A stretch of 64,000 nt of DNA from Vreelandella titanicae BH1 (GCF_000336575.1 NZ_AOPO01000001.1:62001-126000); one strand, 5' to 3'; shown: positions 28,545-38,093, counted from the first letter of the stretch. Translations and numbers: made by a program. The notes: generated by a model not told the origin, from the letters alone.

Positions 28545-29807
28545 ATGCATCATTCTGACTATCCACTCAGTGAAGTCCCTACCAGCGCCCGCAAGGGCCT
28601 GCTATCTACCTCGGCAGTACTGCTTGGGTTTACGTTTTTCACCGCCACCATGTGGGCGGGCGGCACGTTAGGCCAAGCCTTTCCGATTGGCCAACTGCTA
28701 TGGATCATAGCGATTGGTAACTTGCTGCTGGGGGTGTATGCGGCAGCCCTCGCCTATATTGCTTGTAAAAGCGGGCTCAATTCGGTGCTGATGGGACGCT
28801 TCTGCTTCGGCGAAAAAGGCAGCAAACTCTCCGACTTTATTCTCGGTTTTACCCAGATCGGCTGGTACGCCTGGGGCACTGCCACGATTGCCCTAGTGTT
28901 AGTACGCACCACCGGGATGCCTGAATGGCTGGAAATCCCCTTAATGGTGCTATTTGGGTTTGGTTTCTGCGTGACCGCCATGATTGGCTATAAAGGTATG
29001 GACTGGCTGTCGCGCTTTGCTGTCCCGGCCATGATGCTATTTATATTGATCAGCCTGTTCACGGGGCTGGTGGATGTGCGCGGTTTTGCAGGGTTAAGCC
29101 AGCAAACGCCCACGGAGAGTATGAGTGTGGCGGCTGCGATTACCGTGATTATCGGTACCTTTATTAGCGGCGGTACCCAAGCGACTAACTGGAGCCGCTT
29201 CGCCAAAACGCCGAAAATTGCCGTGATCGCGACCCTGGCGGCCTTTTTTGTCGGTAACGGCTTAATGGTGCTGACCGGTGCACTTGGCACCATGATTTAC
29301 CAGCAGGCGGATATCGTGGATGTATTGATCGCTCAGGGCTTTGTCACCATCGCCGTGCTGATGCTGTTCCTGAATATCTGGACAACCCAGGACAACACTA
29401 TCTACAACTTCGCCGTGGCGGGCTGTAATTTGCTGCGCACCGAAAAGCGCCGCCTGGTCACTGTGGGCGGCGCGGCGATTGGCACGGTGCTGGCGGTAGG
29501 CGGCATGTATAACCTACTCATCCCATTTCTGGTGTTACTCAGCACCTTTATACCGCCCATGGGCGGGGTGATCATGGCGGACTTTTGGCTCAAGCATAAA
29601 GGCCGCTACCCCACATTGGATAAAGCACAACTACCCGACTTCAACCGCCGAGGGTTAGCTGCGTATGCGCTGGGCGCCGGAGCCGCTTACTTTTCCCCGT
29701 TACTGCCACCACTGATAGGTGTTGTAGTGGCAGCAGGAAGCTACGCCGTGCTGCTTCGTTTAAACCACGCTACGCTGAGCGATACGCTTCCCTCTACTGC
29801 GAAGTAA
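28545..29807 (+). CDS. codB: Cytosine permease CodB
   Basis: A 420-residue NCS1-family inner-membrane symporter importing cytosine, with about 12 TM helices. Family features include GFTFFTATMWAGGTLGQ (TM1), QIGWYAWGTATIA and NWSRFAKTPKIAV in the middle. I chose the ATG at 28545 because AGGAGG lies 5 bp upstream; the GTG directly before it is the alternative. It is followed 22 bp later by codA, giving an import-plus-deamination operon, here under a sigma-54 type promoter. Confidence 0.93.
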   Translation: MHHSDYPLSEVPTSARKGLLSTSAVLLGFTFFTATMWAGGTLGQAFPIGQLLWIIAIGNLLLGVYAAALAYIACKSGLNSVLMGRFCFGEKGSKLSDFILGFTQIGWYAWGTATIALVLVRTTGMPEWLEIPLMVLFGFGFCVTAMIGYKGMDWLSRFAVPAMMLFILISLFTGLVDVRGFAGLSQQTPTESMSVAAAITVIIGTFISGGTQATNWSRFAKTPKIAVIATLAAFFVGNGLMVLTGALGTMIYQQADIVDVLIAQGFVTIAVLMLFLNIWTTQDNTIYNFAVAGCNLLRTEKRRLVTVGGAAIGTVLAVGGMYNLLIPFLVLLSTFIPPMGGVIMADFWLKHKGRYPTLDKAQLPDFNRRGLAAYALGAGAAYFSPLLPPLIGVVVAAGSYAVLLRLNHATLSDTLPSTAK

Positions 29808-29829
29808 TAAAATAAGTGAGCCTTGTTAT

Positions 29830-31083
29830 ATGAGCATGCAGATTCTTAACGCCCGTTTGCGCCAGCGTCCTGAGCTTTACCGACTTGAGATTGAGAACGG
29901 CACGTTCACAGCGATTACCGAGCAAGACATGCCGCAAACAGCGAGCGAAGGGCAGATTGATGCGGGCGCCAAGCTCATTTGTGCGCCGTTTATTGAGCCC
30001 CATATCCATTTGGACGCCGCCCTTACGGCAGGTGAGCCAAGCTGGAACCAGAGCGGCACGCTGTTTGAAGGCATTGAGCGCTGGGGCGAGCGTAAGCCTA
30101 TGCTCACCGAAGCGGATATTCGCGAGCGCGCGCTTAAAACCCTAAACCTGCTAATCGGCAACGGCGTTCAGTTTGTGCGCACCCATGCCGACACCAGCGA
30201 CCCTAGCCTGATTGGGCTTAAAACCCTGTGCGCCTTGCGCGACGAGTTAAAAGATAAAATTGATATTCAGGTAGTCGCCTTCCCTCAAGATGGCCTGCTC
30301 TCTTACCCAGGCGGCGATCGGCTAATGGAGGAGGCACTAGAGATCGGCGCCGATGTGGTGGGCGGCATCCCCCACTTCGAATACACCCGTGAGCTGGGCG
30401 TGGCCTCCATGAAGCGAGTGATCGACTTGGCGATCAAGTACGACCGTCTGGTGGATGTGCACTGTGACGAGATTGACGACCCCAACTCGCGCTTTCTCGA
30501 AGTGCTGGCCTGCGAGGCACTGTTTAATGACTTGGGCAGCCGCGTAACCGCCAGCCACACCACAGCAATGCACTCCTACGACAATGCTTACTGCTCCAAG
30601 CTGTTTCTGCTGCTAAAACGCTCGGGTATTAACTTTGTCTCCTGCCCTACCGAAAGCATCCACCTGCAGGGGCGCTTTGACACCTACCCGAAACGGCGCG
30701 GAGTGACGCGTGTTAAGGAGCTCAACGCAGCGGGCATTAACGTCTGCTTTGCCGAGGACTCCATATTCGATCCCTGGTACTCCTTGGGGAATGGCAAGCT
30801 GTTGCGAACGCTGGATTTTGGCCTGCATATCTGCCAAATGATGGGCTATCAGGACTTCAGCCAGGCACTTTCACTGATTACCGACAACAGCGCCCGCACG
30901 CTCAATATTGAAGAGCGTTACGGCATCGAGGTCGGCAAACCCGCCAGCTTCAACCTGTTGGAGGGCGAGGATGACTACAGCGTGCTGCGCACCCAGGGCG
31001 AGGTGCTGCTTTCGGTACGCCACGGTGAGATCATCATGCAGCGTGAGCCTGCCAAAATCACCACGCCCCAGTGGCTTGGCTAA
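29830..31083 (+). CDS. codA: Cytosine deaminase CodA
   Basis: Amidohydrolase-superfamily deaminase that turns cytosine into uracil and ammonia. The 417-residue protein has metal ligands His58 and His60 (EPHIHLD), a later His in VDVHCDE, which also contains the catalytic Glu (HxDE), SHTTAMH and Asp in FAEDSIFDPW. The length and order match E. coli CodA. Its uracil product can enter PreTA-HydA encoded at 9.8-14.9 kb, and the released ammonia fits nitrogen-limitation control. Confidence 0.95.
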   Translation: MSMQILNARLRQRPELYRLEIENGTFTAITEQDMPQTASEGQIDAGAKLICAPFIEPHIHLDAALTAGEPSWNQSGTLFEGIERWGERKPMLTEADIRERALKTLNLLIGNGVQFVRTHADTSDPSLIGLKTLCALRDELKDKIDIQVVAFPQDGLLSYPGGDRLMEEALEIGADVVGGIPHFEYTRELGVASMKRVIDLAIKYDRLVDVHCDEIDDPNSRFLEVLACEALFNDLGSRVTASHTTAMHSYDNAYCSKLFLLLKRSGINFVSCPTESIHLQGRFDTYPKRRGVTRVKELNAAGINVCFAEDSIFDPWYSLGNGKLLRTLDFGLHICQMMGYQDFSQALSLITDNSARTLNIEERYGIEVGKPASFNLLEGEDDYSVLRTQGEVLLSVRHGEIIMQREPAKITTPQWLG

Positions 31084-31160
31084 TCCACCAAAGGCACGTT
31101 AGATTAGTCATTGAACCGTCTAATGTTACCGACGAATGTTAATGACCGAGGAAATCCAAG

Positions 31161-31637
31161 ATGGGCATCGAAACCGTTCGCCAGTTTTTTGCCGAGCACG
31201 CGCCGGATGTAAACATCGAAGAGCTTGAAACCAGTACTGCCACGGTACAACTTGCCGCTGATGCCCATGGCGTAGCACCAGGTCAAATTGCCAAAACCCT
31301 AGCGTTCAAAGTCGGTGACAAACCGCTACTCATTGTGGCCAGTGGCGATGCGCGTATCGACAACCGCAAAATTCGCGATACCTTCGGCGGCAAGGCCAAA
31401 ATGCTCGACGCCGAAACGGTGATGGAACTGACCAGCCACCCGGTTGGCGGCGTTTGTCCCTTCGGCCTCGCCACCGACCTGCCGGTTTACTGCGATGAAT
31501 CGCTCCACGCCTATGACGAAGTGCTGCCCGCCGCTGGTTCGCCCACTAGCGCCGTACGCCTAAGCCCCAAGCGTCTGGCCGAACTGGTCAATGCCGAGTG
31601 GGTGGATGTGTGTAAGTTGCCGGAGAATGCCACTTAA
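31161..31637 (+). CDS. YbaK/EbsC-family aminoacyl-tRNA deacylase
   Basis: A 158-residue single-domain editing protein of the INS/YbaK superfamily, which hydrolyses misacylated tRNAs such as Cys-tRNA(Pro). The conserved lysine of the active site is in QIAKTLAFK, followed by SGDARIDNRK and the HPVGGVCPFGL loop. The ATG follows GAGGAAATCCAAG. It is transcribed the same way as codBA but separated by 77 bp, and no functional link is evident. Confidence 0.88.
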   Translation: MGIETVRQFFAEHAPDVNIEELETSTATVQLAADAHGVAPGQIAKTLAFKVGDKPLLIVASGDARIDNRKIRDTFGGKAKMLDAETVMELTSHPVGGVCPFGLATDLPVYCDESLHAYDEVLPAAGSPTSAVRLSPKRLAELVNAEWVDVCKLPENAT

Positions 31638-31658
31638 GCACGCATCTATAACCTTTTA

Positions 31659-32108
31659 TTATTTAACGTCCAGTAAATAACCATAAAACGCCGTATTACG
31701 CTGCCAGCCCAATGATTCATAAAGGTGTTGGGCGCGTTCGTTCTCTACCTGCGTCATTAATATCAATCGTGCGACGCCGTGATCATGGGCAAGCTGGGTG
31801 GCGGCTTCCATTAACGCTCTGCCAGTGCCCTTATCGCGACACTCTGGCAGCACAAAGAGGTCATTTAGCGTCCAGCGGGCATTTAAGCCCACCGTGGAAA
31901 CACCTGGGTAAAGTTGCACAAACCCCGTGAGCATGCCTTCGCTATTCTCGCTAACCAGAATGAATGAATCCCCTAGCCCCATGCGTTGATCTAAAAAATC
32001 ATGCGCCGCCTGAATATCACTCGGTTGCTTATAAAACTGACGATAGCCATCAAGTAATGCGCTAAGAGGCTCTAAGTCATTGAGTACCGCCGAACGAACA
32101 TTAACCAT
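31659..32108 (-). CDS. GNAT-family N-acetyltransferase
   Basis: A 149-residue acetyl-CoA-dependent N-acetyltransferase. The start at 32108 (MVNVRSA) is preceded by AAAGGGAGC, whereas the longer frame lacks a ribosome site. The acetyl-CoA loop is CRDKGTGRALMEAA, with VENERAQHLYESLGW near the end. The substrate is not predictable. It is divergent from a MocR regulator, whose genes often control adjacent acetyltransferases, transporters or aminotransferases. Confidence 0.88.
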   Translation of the reverse strand: MVNVRSAVLNDLEPLSALLDGYRQFYKQPSDIQAAHDFLDQRMGLGDSFILVSENSEGMLTGFVQLYPGVSTVGLNARWTLNDLFVLPECRDKGTGRALMEAATQLAHDHGVARLILMTQVENERAQHLYESLGWQRNTAFYGYLLDVK

Positions 32109-32154
32109 AACGACTGCTCCCTTTGAGTGGTGATTCAACACAGCTTGCCGTCAT

Positions 32155-32178
32155 AGTGGTCTATGATAAAGAGCCACT
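32155..32178. promoter_or_regulatory. Inverted AGTGG boxes, candidate MocR operator
   Basis: AGTGGTCTA at 32155-32163 and its inverted partner AAGTGGCTC (as read on the minus strand, 32171-32179) lie between the divergent GNAT and MocR genes. These resemble the AGTGG-CTA boxes described for PdxR-like MocR regulators. The assignment is inferred from motif and position. Confidence 0.45.
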
Positions 32179-32200
32179 TATCGCTAAATTGAGGGAACCA

Positions 32201-33676
32201 GTGAAAAGACGTGACGCTGCCAGCGACTGGATTGCGGAGGCGCTAGCGCTAAGGCTAACTGCGAATGAAGCAGCCACACTTGTTCAGCAGCTTTACTGCT
32301 CGCTTAAGGAGTGGATTCAACACGGTGAGCTGACGGCTGGCGATACGCTTCCCTCTTCCCGCTACTTGGCTCGCGCTTTGGGTATTAGCCGTAATACGGT
32401 GCTGGCCACCATGGATCGGCTACTGGCGGAAGGGTTACTGATTGCCCGCCAGGGAGCAGGGCTCTATGTGGCGAACCTCCCCGCGCTGTTAACCAGAGCC
32501 GAGCTTCCACCACCTTTGCCTGTCCGCTACTCAAGCCGGGGTAACAAGCTATTAACACTAAGCGGAACGTTGAGCCACGGCCATCGCGCCTTCGCCCCAG
32601 GCGTCCCGGCGCTCGACCTGTTTCCCCGCGAGCAGTGGCAGCGCCTTCTACGGCGTCACTATTATCACGCGGAAATGGCATGGATGGATTATCAAACCAG
32701 CGGTGGTCTACCTGTACTCAAAGCGGCTCTTTGTGACTATCTAAGACTCTCCCGCGCGGTGCGCTGCCAACCAGAACAGATTGTGATTACCCAAGGCGCC
32801 CAGCAGGCGTTTGAACTGATTACCCAACTACTCACCGATCATGGGGATTCGGTTTGGATGGAGGAGCCGGGTTACGGTGGCGCCCAAGCCTGTTTTCTGG
32901 CGTCGGGATTAACGGTAACTCCCATCCCCGTCGATAAAGAAGGGTTAAACCCGTCACTTGCCCCTAAGAATGCGCCAGCACCTCGGCTAATTTACGTGAC
33001 ACCCTCCCACCAATATCCCAGCGGCGTTACCATGCCAGTCCCCAGGCGACTGGCGTTACTTGAGTATGCTTCTCGCGCTGGTAGTTGGATCATTGAAGAC
33101 GATTACGACAGCGAATTTCGTTACGGCACGCCGCCGACTCCCTCTCTACAGGGTCTTGCCGAACAGGCATCGGTTATTTATGTCGGTACCTTTAGCAAAG
33201 TGCTCAATCCCGGCTTACGCTTAGGCTATTTGGTGCTGCCTGATACACTTGCCCACGACTTCAGACGTGCCCATGCCCGACTGCACCGTGAAGGTAACTA
33301 TCCAGTGCAATCGGCGCTTGCTGAATTTATTACCAGAGGGCATTTTACTCGCCACATCGCCCGGATGCGGGCGGCCTATCGTCAGCGACAAGCGTGTTTA
33401 CGCACGGCATTAACGCCTGCAGTGGCCGCTGGGCTTCGGCTTTCTGACGGCCATGCGGGTATGCATCTATTAGCTGAACTCGATACTATCGAGGAAGAAG
33501 AGATGCTCGTTAAGCGTGCCAGTGAAGCAGGCATTACGCTTTCTCCACTTTCCCGCTATTACCTTTCCGAGAATAAGCGCCCTGGGTTAGTGCTTGGCTA
33601 TGCGGGCTCGACTGAAAGCGAACTAATGAACGCAGGTGAGTGGTTAAGTGAGGCTTGGCGGCGCTTACACCATTAG
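32201..33676 (+). CDS. MocR/PdxR-type regulator (GntR HTH fused to aminotransferase fold)
   Basis: A PLP-dependent transcription factor. An N-terminal GntR winged helix (LARALGISRNTVLATMDRL) is joined by a linker to a fold-type I aminotransferase domain, with the PLP lysine in GTFSKVLNPGLRLGYL and Asp in IIEDDYDSEFRY. I prefer the GTG at 32201 (491 residues), which has GAGGG 5 bp upstream; a TTG at 32123 would add 26 residues and span the operator-like boxes. It probably controls the divergent GNAT gene and itself in response to PLP or an amino compound. Confidence 0.9.
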   Translation: MKRRDAASDWIAEALALRLTANEAATLVQQLYCSLKEWIQHGELTAGDTLPSSRYLARALGISRNTVLATMDRLLAEGLLIARQGAGLYVANLPALLTRAELPPPLPVRYSSRGNKLLTLSGTLSHGHRAFAPGVPALDLFPREQWQRLLRRHYYHAEMAWMDYQTSGGLPVLKAALCDYLRLSRAVRCQPEQIVITQGAQQAFELITQLLTDHGDSVWMEEPGYGGAQACFLASGLTVTPIPVDKEGLNPSLAPKNAPAPRLIYVTPSHQYPSGVTMPVPRRLALLEYASRAGSWIIEDDYDSEFRYGTPPTPSLQGLAEQASVIYVGTFSKVLNPGLRLGYLVLPDTLAHDFRRAHARLHREGNYPVQSALAEFITRGHFTRHIARMRAAYRQRQACLRTALTPAVAAGLRLSDGHAGMHLLAELDTIEEEEMLVKRASEAGITLSPLSRYYLSENKRPGLVLGYAGSTESELMNAGEWLSEAWRRLHH

Positions 33677-33832
33677 TTAATGCATAGCGTGTGAAGTCCA
33701 GTATCAATCACGTCATCACAGGATAGGCTTCCGACATATTCTCTGGAAGCATTCTTGTAGTAGTGTATCTTTCTTTACAGGCTTATTTATAAATTCAATT
33801 TAAAGGGGACCCACGTTCCCAATGGGGTTAAT

Positions 33833-34558
33833 GTGGTTCAATTACTCTCTTCGCACACAGAATCCCGCACCTCGATATGGAAGGCATGGAGCGTGCACAT
33901 ATTTACCGCCAGCGGCGTGCTACTCGGCACCATGGCGCTGCTCGCTCTGGTCGACAATAATCCAGTCGCCTGCCTGCTCTGGTTAGGTGCCGCGATGATG
34001 ATCGATGGAATCGATGGCACCCTGGCCCGCAAGTATGAAGTGAAGGCCATACTGCCCCATTTCGATGGTTCAACACTCGATATGGTGATTGATTACCTGA
34101 CCTGGGCCTTTATCCCTGCCCTTTTCATCTACTACTTTATTGAGTTGCCGCCCAATTTTGCACTGCTCTCAGTATTCATTATTCTGCTTTCATCGATGTT
34201 CTGTTTCTGCAATGTTGATATGAAAAGCCAGGATAATTACTTCGTTGGCTTTCCTGCCGCCTGGAATATCGCCGCAGCCTATTTCTATATTCTCGATTTC
34301 CCGCCTTTTATCACCTTTGCCGCTATCACCTTTCTGGCCATCCTCACCGTGACTAATATGAAATTCCTCCACCCCTTTCGGGTGCGCCAGTTCATGCCGC
34401 TCAATATCACCGTCACACTCGTATGGTGCGCATGTATAACATCGTTAGTACTCTCCAGCCCCGAGCACGCCGCCTGGGCATTATGGGGGTGGGGGATTAC
34501 ATCGATTTATTTCATCGGCATATGCCTGTGGCGTACTGCCCAAGAGTGGTTCAATTGA
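33833..34558 (+). CDS. pcs: Phosphatidylcholine synthase
   Basis: Integral membrane CDP-alcohol phosphotransferase (241 residues) that condenses choline with CDP-diacylglycerol to phosphatidylcholine. The catalytic motif is DGIDGTLAR, then GSTLDMVIDY after 12 residues; this wider spacing is the Pcs variant of the DG-AR-G-D-D signature. Several TM helices follow. The start is a GTG with GGGGT upstream and is somewhat uncertain. It is separated by 14 bp from tag and probably co-transcribed with it. The 156-bp gap upstream holds an imperfect GCTTCC/GGAAGC hairpin near 33727-33750 and no gene. Confidence 0.87.
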   Translation: MVQLLSSHTESRTSIWKAWSVHIFTASGVLLGTMALLALVDNNPVACLLWLGAAMMIDGIDGTLARKYEVKAILPHFDGSTLDMVIDYLTWAFIPALFIYYFIELPPNFALLSVFIILLSSMFCFCNVDMKSQDNYFVGFPAAWNIAAAYFYILDFPPFITFAAITFLAILTVTNMKFLHPFRVRQFMPLNITVTLVWCACITSLVLSSPEHAAWALWGWGITSIYFIGICLWRTAQEWFN

Positions 34559-34572
34559 TAGGTGAGCAGTTG

Positions 34573-35175
34573 ATGGACAACGATTTTATCGCCCCCGATG
34601 GGCATCCCCGCTGCAAGTGGTGTGGCGGCGCGGCAGAGTTTCTGCCCTATCACGATAATGAGTGGGGCTTCCCGGTAGACGATGATCAGCGGCTATTCGA
34701 GAAGCTCTGCTTAGAGAGCTTTCAATCGGGCTTAAGCTGGCGCACGATTCTTAATAAACGCGACAACTTTCGCGCCGCTTTTCACCGCTTCGACTTCCAT
34801 CAAGTCGCCAGCTTTAATGAAGATGATGTGCAGCGTTTACTCCAAGATGCAGGCATTATTCGCCACCGCGGAAAAATCGAAGCGACCATCAACAACGCCC
34901 AACGTGCAAAGGAAATGGTTGAGCAAGAAGGCTCTTTGGCCGCTTTTTTCTGGCGCTATGAGCCGACCGAATTAGCGACACCACAGACTCAGACCACCTC
35001 GCCCGAATCCGTAGCAATGGCGAAAGAACTGAAAAAGCGCGGTTGGAAATTCTTCGGCCCCACCACCGCTTTTGCCTTTATGCAGGCAATGGGGCTGCTC
35101 AACGACCACTCGCTAAACTGCATTACACGCGAACGCGTAGAGCAGTCGCGGCAGCAGTTTCAGCGACCCGGCTAA
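34573..35175 (+). CDS. tag: DNA-3-methyladenine glycosylase I
   Basis: Base-excision repair glycosylase that removes 3-methyladenine. From the ATG at 34573 (AGGTGAG upstream) it has 200 residues, close to E. coli Tag. A longer frame from 34423 would lie inside pcs and is rejected. The zinc-snap residues are visible: Cys in RCKWC, His in LPYHDNEWG, and His and Cys in NDHSLNC near the C-terminus. Trp/Tyr residues of the HhH fold are present in SWRTILNKR. Confidence 0.93.
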   Translation: MDNDFIAPDGHPRCKWCGGAAEFLPYHDNEWGFPVDDDQRLFEKLCLESFQSGLSWRTILNKRDNFRAAFHRFDFHQVASFNEDDVQRLLQDAGIIRHRGKIEATINNAQRAKEMVEQEGSLAAFFWRYEPTELATPQTQTTSPESVAMAKELKKRGWKFFGPTTAFAFMQAMGLLNDHSLNCITRERVEQSRQQFQRPG

Positions 35176-35197
35176 AGCTATCTATTAGGAGCACCTC

Positions 35198-35602
35198 ATG
35201 AAGCCGAAAATCAGTCTGATCACCCTTGGTGTACATGACCTGCAACGCGCCATCCGTTTTTATCGTGAAGGTCTGGGCCTGCCGGAGCATGAAACGGACA
35301 GCGATGAAGTCGCCTTTTTCAAAATGGAAGGGGCCTGGCTATCACTTTTCCCACGCGAAGCGCTGTCCAGAGATATCGGCATTGCTGATGATGCACCGAG
35401 CGGTTTCAGCGGTATAACGTTGGCTCATAATGTCGCCAGCCAAGCGGCCGTTGACCAAGTGATTGAACAAGCGGTTGCCGCCGGCGCAGAGCTTATCAAG
35501 CCTGGGGAAGAGGTGTTCTGGGGTGGTTATTCCGGTTACTTTCGCGACCCAGAAGGTCATTACTGGGAAGTCGCCTACAATCCGTTTATGGATCTGACAT
35601 AA
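35198..35602 (+). CDS. VOC-family (glyoxalase/bleomycin-resistance fold) protein
   Basis: A 134-residue two-module VOC protein, starting ISLITLGVHDLQRAIRFYREGLGLP and ending FRDPEGHYWEVAYNP, with Glu/His candidates for metal binding. The function is unknown: members include dioxygenases, lyases and drug-binding proteins. It follows tag by 22 bp with a good ribosome site (AGGAGC) and could be in the same operon. Confidence 0.85.
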   Translation: MKPKISLITLGVHDLQRAIRFYREGLGLPEHETDSDEVAFFKMEGAWLSLFPREALSRDIGIADDAPSGFSGITLAHNVASQAAVDQVIEQAVAAGAELIKPGEEVFWGGYSGYFRDPEGHYWEVAYNPFMDLT

Positions 35603-35610
35603 AGCAGCTT

Positions 35611-36567
35611 TCATTGCCCAAGAGTGGACAAGTCCAGAAGCACTTTCTGGCCACTCGGGCAAAGCGCCCTCTCGACAGCTTGCCGCCAATCCTGACCTGG
35701 AAACACTTGATAACCTGGCATCGCTGACTGATCTAAAAGCCCCCAGATGGCCAAGAATTTTTGCTGCCAAGCTTCCGCGGACATCCTGGACAAAGGGTCG
35801 CGCAAATGAAACTTCCTATAGAGAGCCCTGGGTTTCGAATCTACTTGAATCGCCTGTCCCGTCAATAACCCGTAGGCGATAAATGTCGTTTCCGGTGCCA
35901 TGAGTTGCAATATATTTGCCGCAACTGGCCCCCCTAAAGCGTCGAACACCACGTCAGACTTACGGGCCACACGCGAGGCCAGGGACATATCCTGAATCGA
36001 TACCGGTTTAATACCGAGCTTTTCCAGCCGGGCAACTCTACTCTCGGAGCGGTATATGCCGATAACCTCCCTGGCGCCGTGCTGATATGCCCACGCCCCA
36101 AGATAGTCAGCGCAATTGGAACCCGCTCCACTGAGAAGAACACGTTTTCCCTCGACAGGCCAAGTCTCAAGCATGGTCAGGGCAGCCAAGGGATTAATGT
36201 AGGCCCGTGCGGCAACGGCGTCAGAAATGGTATCGGGGACAGGTACTGCGAGTGCAGCATCACAATCTAGAATCGTCTGCCAAGTGCCCTCGCCTCGTAA
36301 TGGGAGCACTCGCTTTCCGATCAGAGAGGCATACTGTCTAGGTGCCTCAATAACGCGCCCCACTCCTTCGTAGCCGGCGACCGCGGGAAGCGTTATACGG
36401 TGCGAGTAAGCACCGCTGATGGGTATCAGATCAGACGGGTTCACTGGAGCACATAACATTCTCACCCTGAGCTTGCCCTCAACCAAACGTGGAACTTCCG
36501 CGGTTTCCACGTTCAATGTTTCAAGCGGCCTTCCGAACGCGCGATAGGTTAGAGCATGACGACGCAT
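35611..36567 (-). CDS. Medium-chain alcohol dehydrogenase/quinone-reductase family protein
   Basis: A 318-residue MDR-superfamily oxidoreductase of the enoyl-reductase/quinone-oxidoreductase branch. It has the GroES-like N-terminal fold with AGYEGVGRVIE and a Rossmann segment LLSGAGSNCADYLGAWAY. No catalytic zinc-site Cys set is evident, so a zinc-free, NADPH-dependent reductase of enals or quinones is likely. The ATG at 36567 follows GAGGT; the one at 36582 has no ribosome site. It is convergent with the VOC gene, and the substrate is unknown. Confidence 0.85.
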   Translation of the reverse strand: MRRHALTYRAFGRPLETLNVETAEVPRLVEGKLRVRMLCAPVNPSDLIPISGAYSHRITLPAVAGYEGVGRVIEAPRQYASLIGKRVLPLRGEGTWQTILDCDAALAVPVPDTISDAVAARAYINPLAALTMLETWPVEGKRVLLSGAGSNCADYLGAWAYQHGAREVIGIYRSESRVARLEKLGIKPVSIQDMSLASRVARKSDVVFDALGGPVAANILQLMAPETTFIAYGLLTGQAIQVDSKPRALYRKFHLRDPLSRMSAEAWQQKFLAIWGLLDQSAMPGYQVFPGQDWRQAVERALCPSGQKVLLDLSTLGQ

Positions 36568-36650
36568 GGGTACCTCGAACATAGCGGATGAATTTCCATG
36601 GCCTAATATGGATAAAGATAAATGCTCAAGGTTGCGGTTTAGACGTGAAC

Positions 36651-38093
36651 TTAGATAACGCTTGTCGCATGCGTCTGAGCTTCCTCCACCATCTCGGTGG
36701 CTAGCTCACCCACGGTACGCACGGCGTTTTCGATGCTGGGTGTTAACGTGAACGCATAGTTCAAGCGTAGGCATTGACGAAACTTGCCCGAAGCTGAAAA
36801 CAGCGATCCCGGCGCTACATGGATAGCATGCTGCGCTAAGCGCTGATTGAGCTTCACACAGTCCACCGCGGCGGGTAGCTCTACCCATAGCAAAAAACTG
36901 CCTTGGGGGTAGCTAATACCCGCGCCCTTGGGGAAGTAGCGCTGAATCCAACTGATCATGATATCGCGCTGACGCTGATATTGGCGGGTGGCGTAACGGA
37001 CGTGGCGCTCGTAGTGCCCTTTGGCGACGAATTCCGCCACTGCCAGCTGCGGCAGCGTGGCTGAAGCACCGGTGGAGACATACTTCATATGCAGTGCCTG
37101 ATCACGGTAGCGCCCTGGCGCCAGCCAACCCACTCTTAACCCCGGCCCCACGGTTTTGGAAAAGCCGCTGCACAGCATCACGCGCCCGTCATCATCGAAG
37201 GATTTCACGGTGCGCGGTCTTGGCAGACTAAATGACAAGTCGCCGTAGATATCGTCTTCGATAATGGCTACATCGAAGCGTTGAGCAAGCTGAAACAGCG
37301 CCCGCTTGCGTGCTTCAGGCATGGTGTAACCCAGCGGGTTGTTGTAAGTGGGCGTGACCTGTATCGCGCGGATTGGCCACTGCTCTAACGCTAGCTCCAG
37401 GGCTTCCAGACTGATGCCGGTTTGTGGGTCGGTGGGTATCTCCAGCGCTTTTAAGCCGTTGGCCTTGAGTATCTGCATGGTGCCGTAAAAGCTGGGTGAG
37501 TCCACGGCCACCACATCGCCGGGCTGGGTAAGGGTGCGCAGCGCGATGGCCAGCGCCTCCTGACAGCCGGTGGTCACCATGATGTCATCCGGGTGCAGCA
37601 GGCAGCCGGAGGCGATGGCCAGCCGTGCCACCTGTTGGCGAAGCTCAGGGCTACCGTTCAACTTGTCGTAGTTGAACCCATGCAGGTCGTTACTACGATG
37701 AAGTCCAGCGAGTATCTTCGACAGCGGTCGCAGCGTCTCATAATCAAAATTCGGTATGCCGCGCCCCAAAAGCAGCCGAACGTCATCACGCTGAGTGGCG
37801 ACAAGCTCCAGCACCTGATCCCATTGGGAAATATCCAGCGGGCGCTGTGCGGGTCGTGAGACCGACGGCAGCACCGATGGCACGCGGCTAGGCAGCACGA
37901 AATAGCCCGATTTTGGTCGAGACTCGATCAATGCAACGTCCATTAGTTGGCGGTAGGCCTCCTGAGCCGTCGAAATGCTAACGTCCAGCTCCTGGCACAC
38001 CGCGCGAATAGACGGCAACCGATCGCCTACACGGTAAATACCGTGCTCGATACGCTCCCGCAAAATGCCAGCGACCTCTTCATAGCGTGTCAT
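36651..38093 (-). CDS. MocR-type PLP-dependent regulator (YdcR-like)
   Basis: GntR winged helix (MTRYEEVAGILRERIEHG, then SISTAQEAYRQLMD) followed by an aminotransferase-I domain with the PLP lysine in CSGFSKTVGPGLRVGWL and the Asp in IIEDDIYGDLSF. I chose the ATG at 38093, 9 bp after a G-rich ribosome site (481 residues); a longer frame to 38279 would cover the promoter region and the DUF1127 start. It is divergent from DUF1127-phzF, with five ATACAG boxes between them, so it is the likely regulator of that pair. Confidence 0.9.
   Translation of the reverse strand: MTRYEEVAGILRERIEHGIYRVGDRLPSIRAVCQELDVSISTAQEAYRQLMDVALIESRPKSGYFVLPSRVPSVLPSVSRPAQRPLDISQWDQVLELVATQRDDVRLLLGRGIPNFDYETLRPLSKILAGLHRSNDLHGFNYDKLNGSPELRQQVARLAIASGCLLHPDDIMVTTGCQEALAIALRTLTQPGDVVAVDSPSFYGTMQILKANGLKALEIPTDPQTGISLEALELALEQWPIRAIQVTPTYNNPLGYTMPEARKRALFQLAQRFDVAIIEDDIYGDLSFSLPRPRTVKSFDDDGRVMLCSGFSKTVGPGLRVGWLAPGRYRDQALHMKYVSTGASATLPQLAVAEFVAKGHYERHVRYATRQYQRQRDIMISWIQRYFPKGAGISYPQGSFLLWVELPAAVDCVKLNQRLAQHAIHVAPGSLFSASGKFRQCLRLNYAFTLTPSIENAVRTVGELATEMVEEAQTHATSVI

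Noticed and set aside
34423..34572. Longer N-terminus for Tag
   Set aside because: It lies inside pcs in another frame; the ATG at 34573 has a ribosome site and yields normal Tag length.
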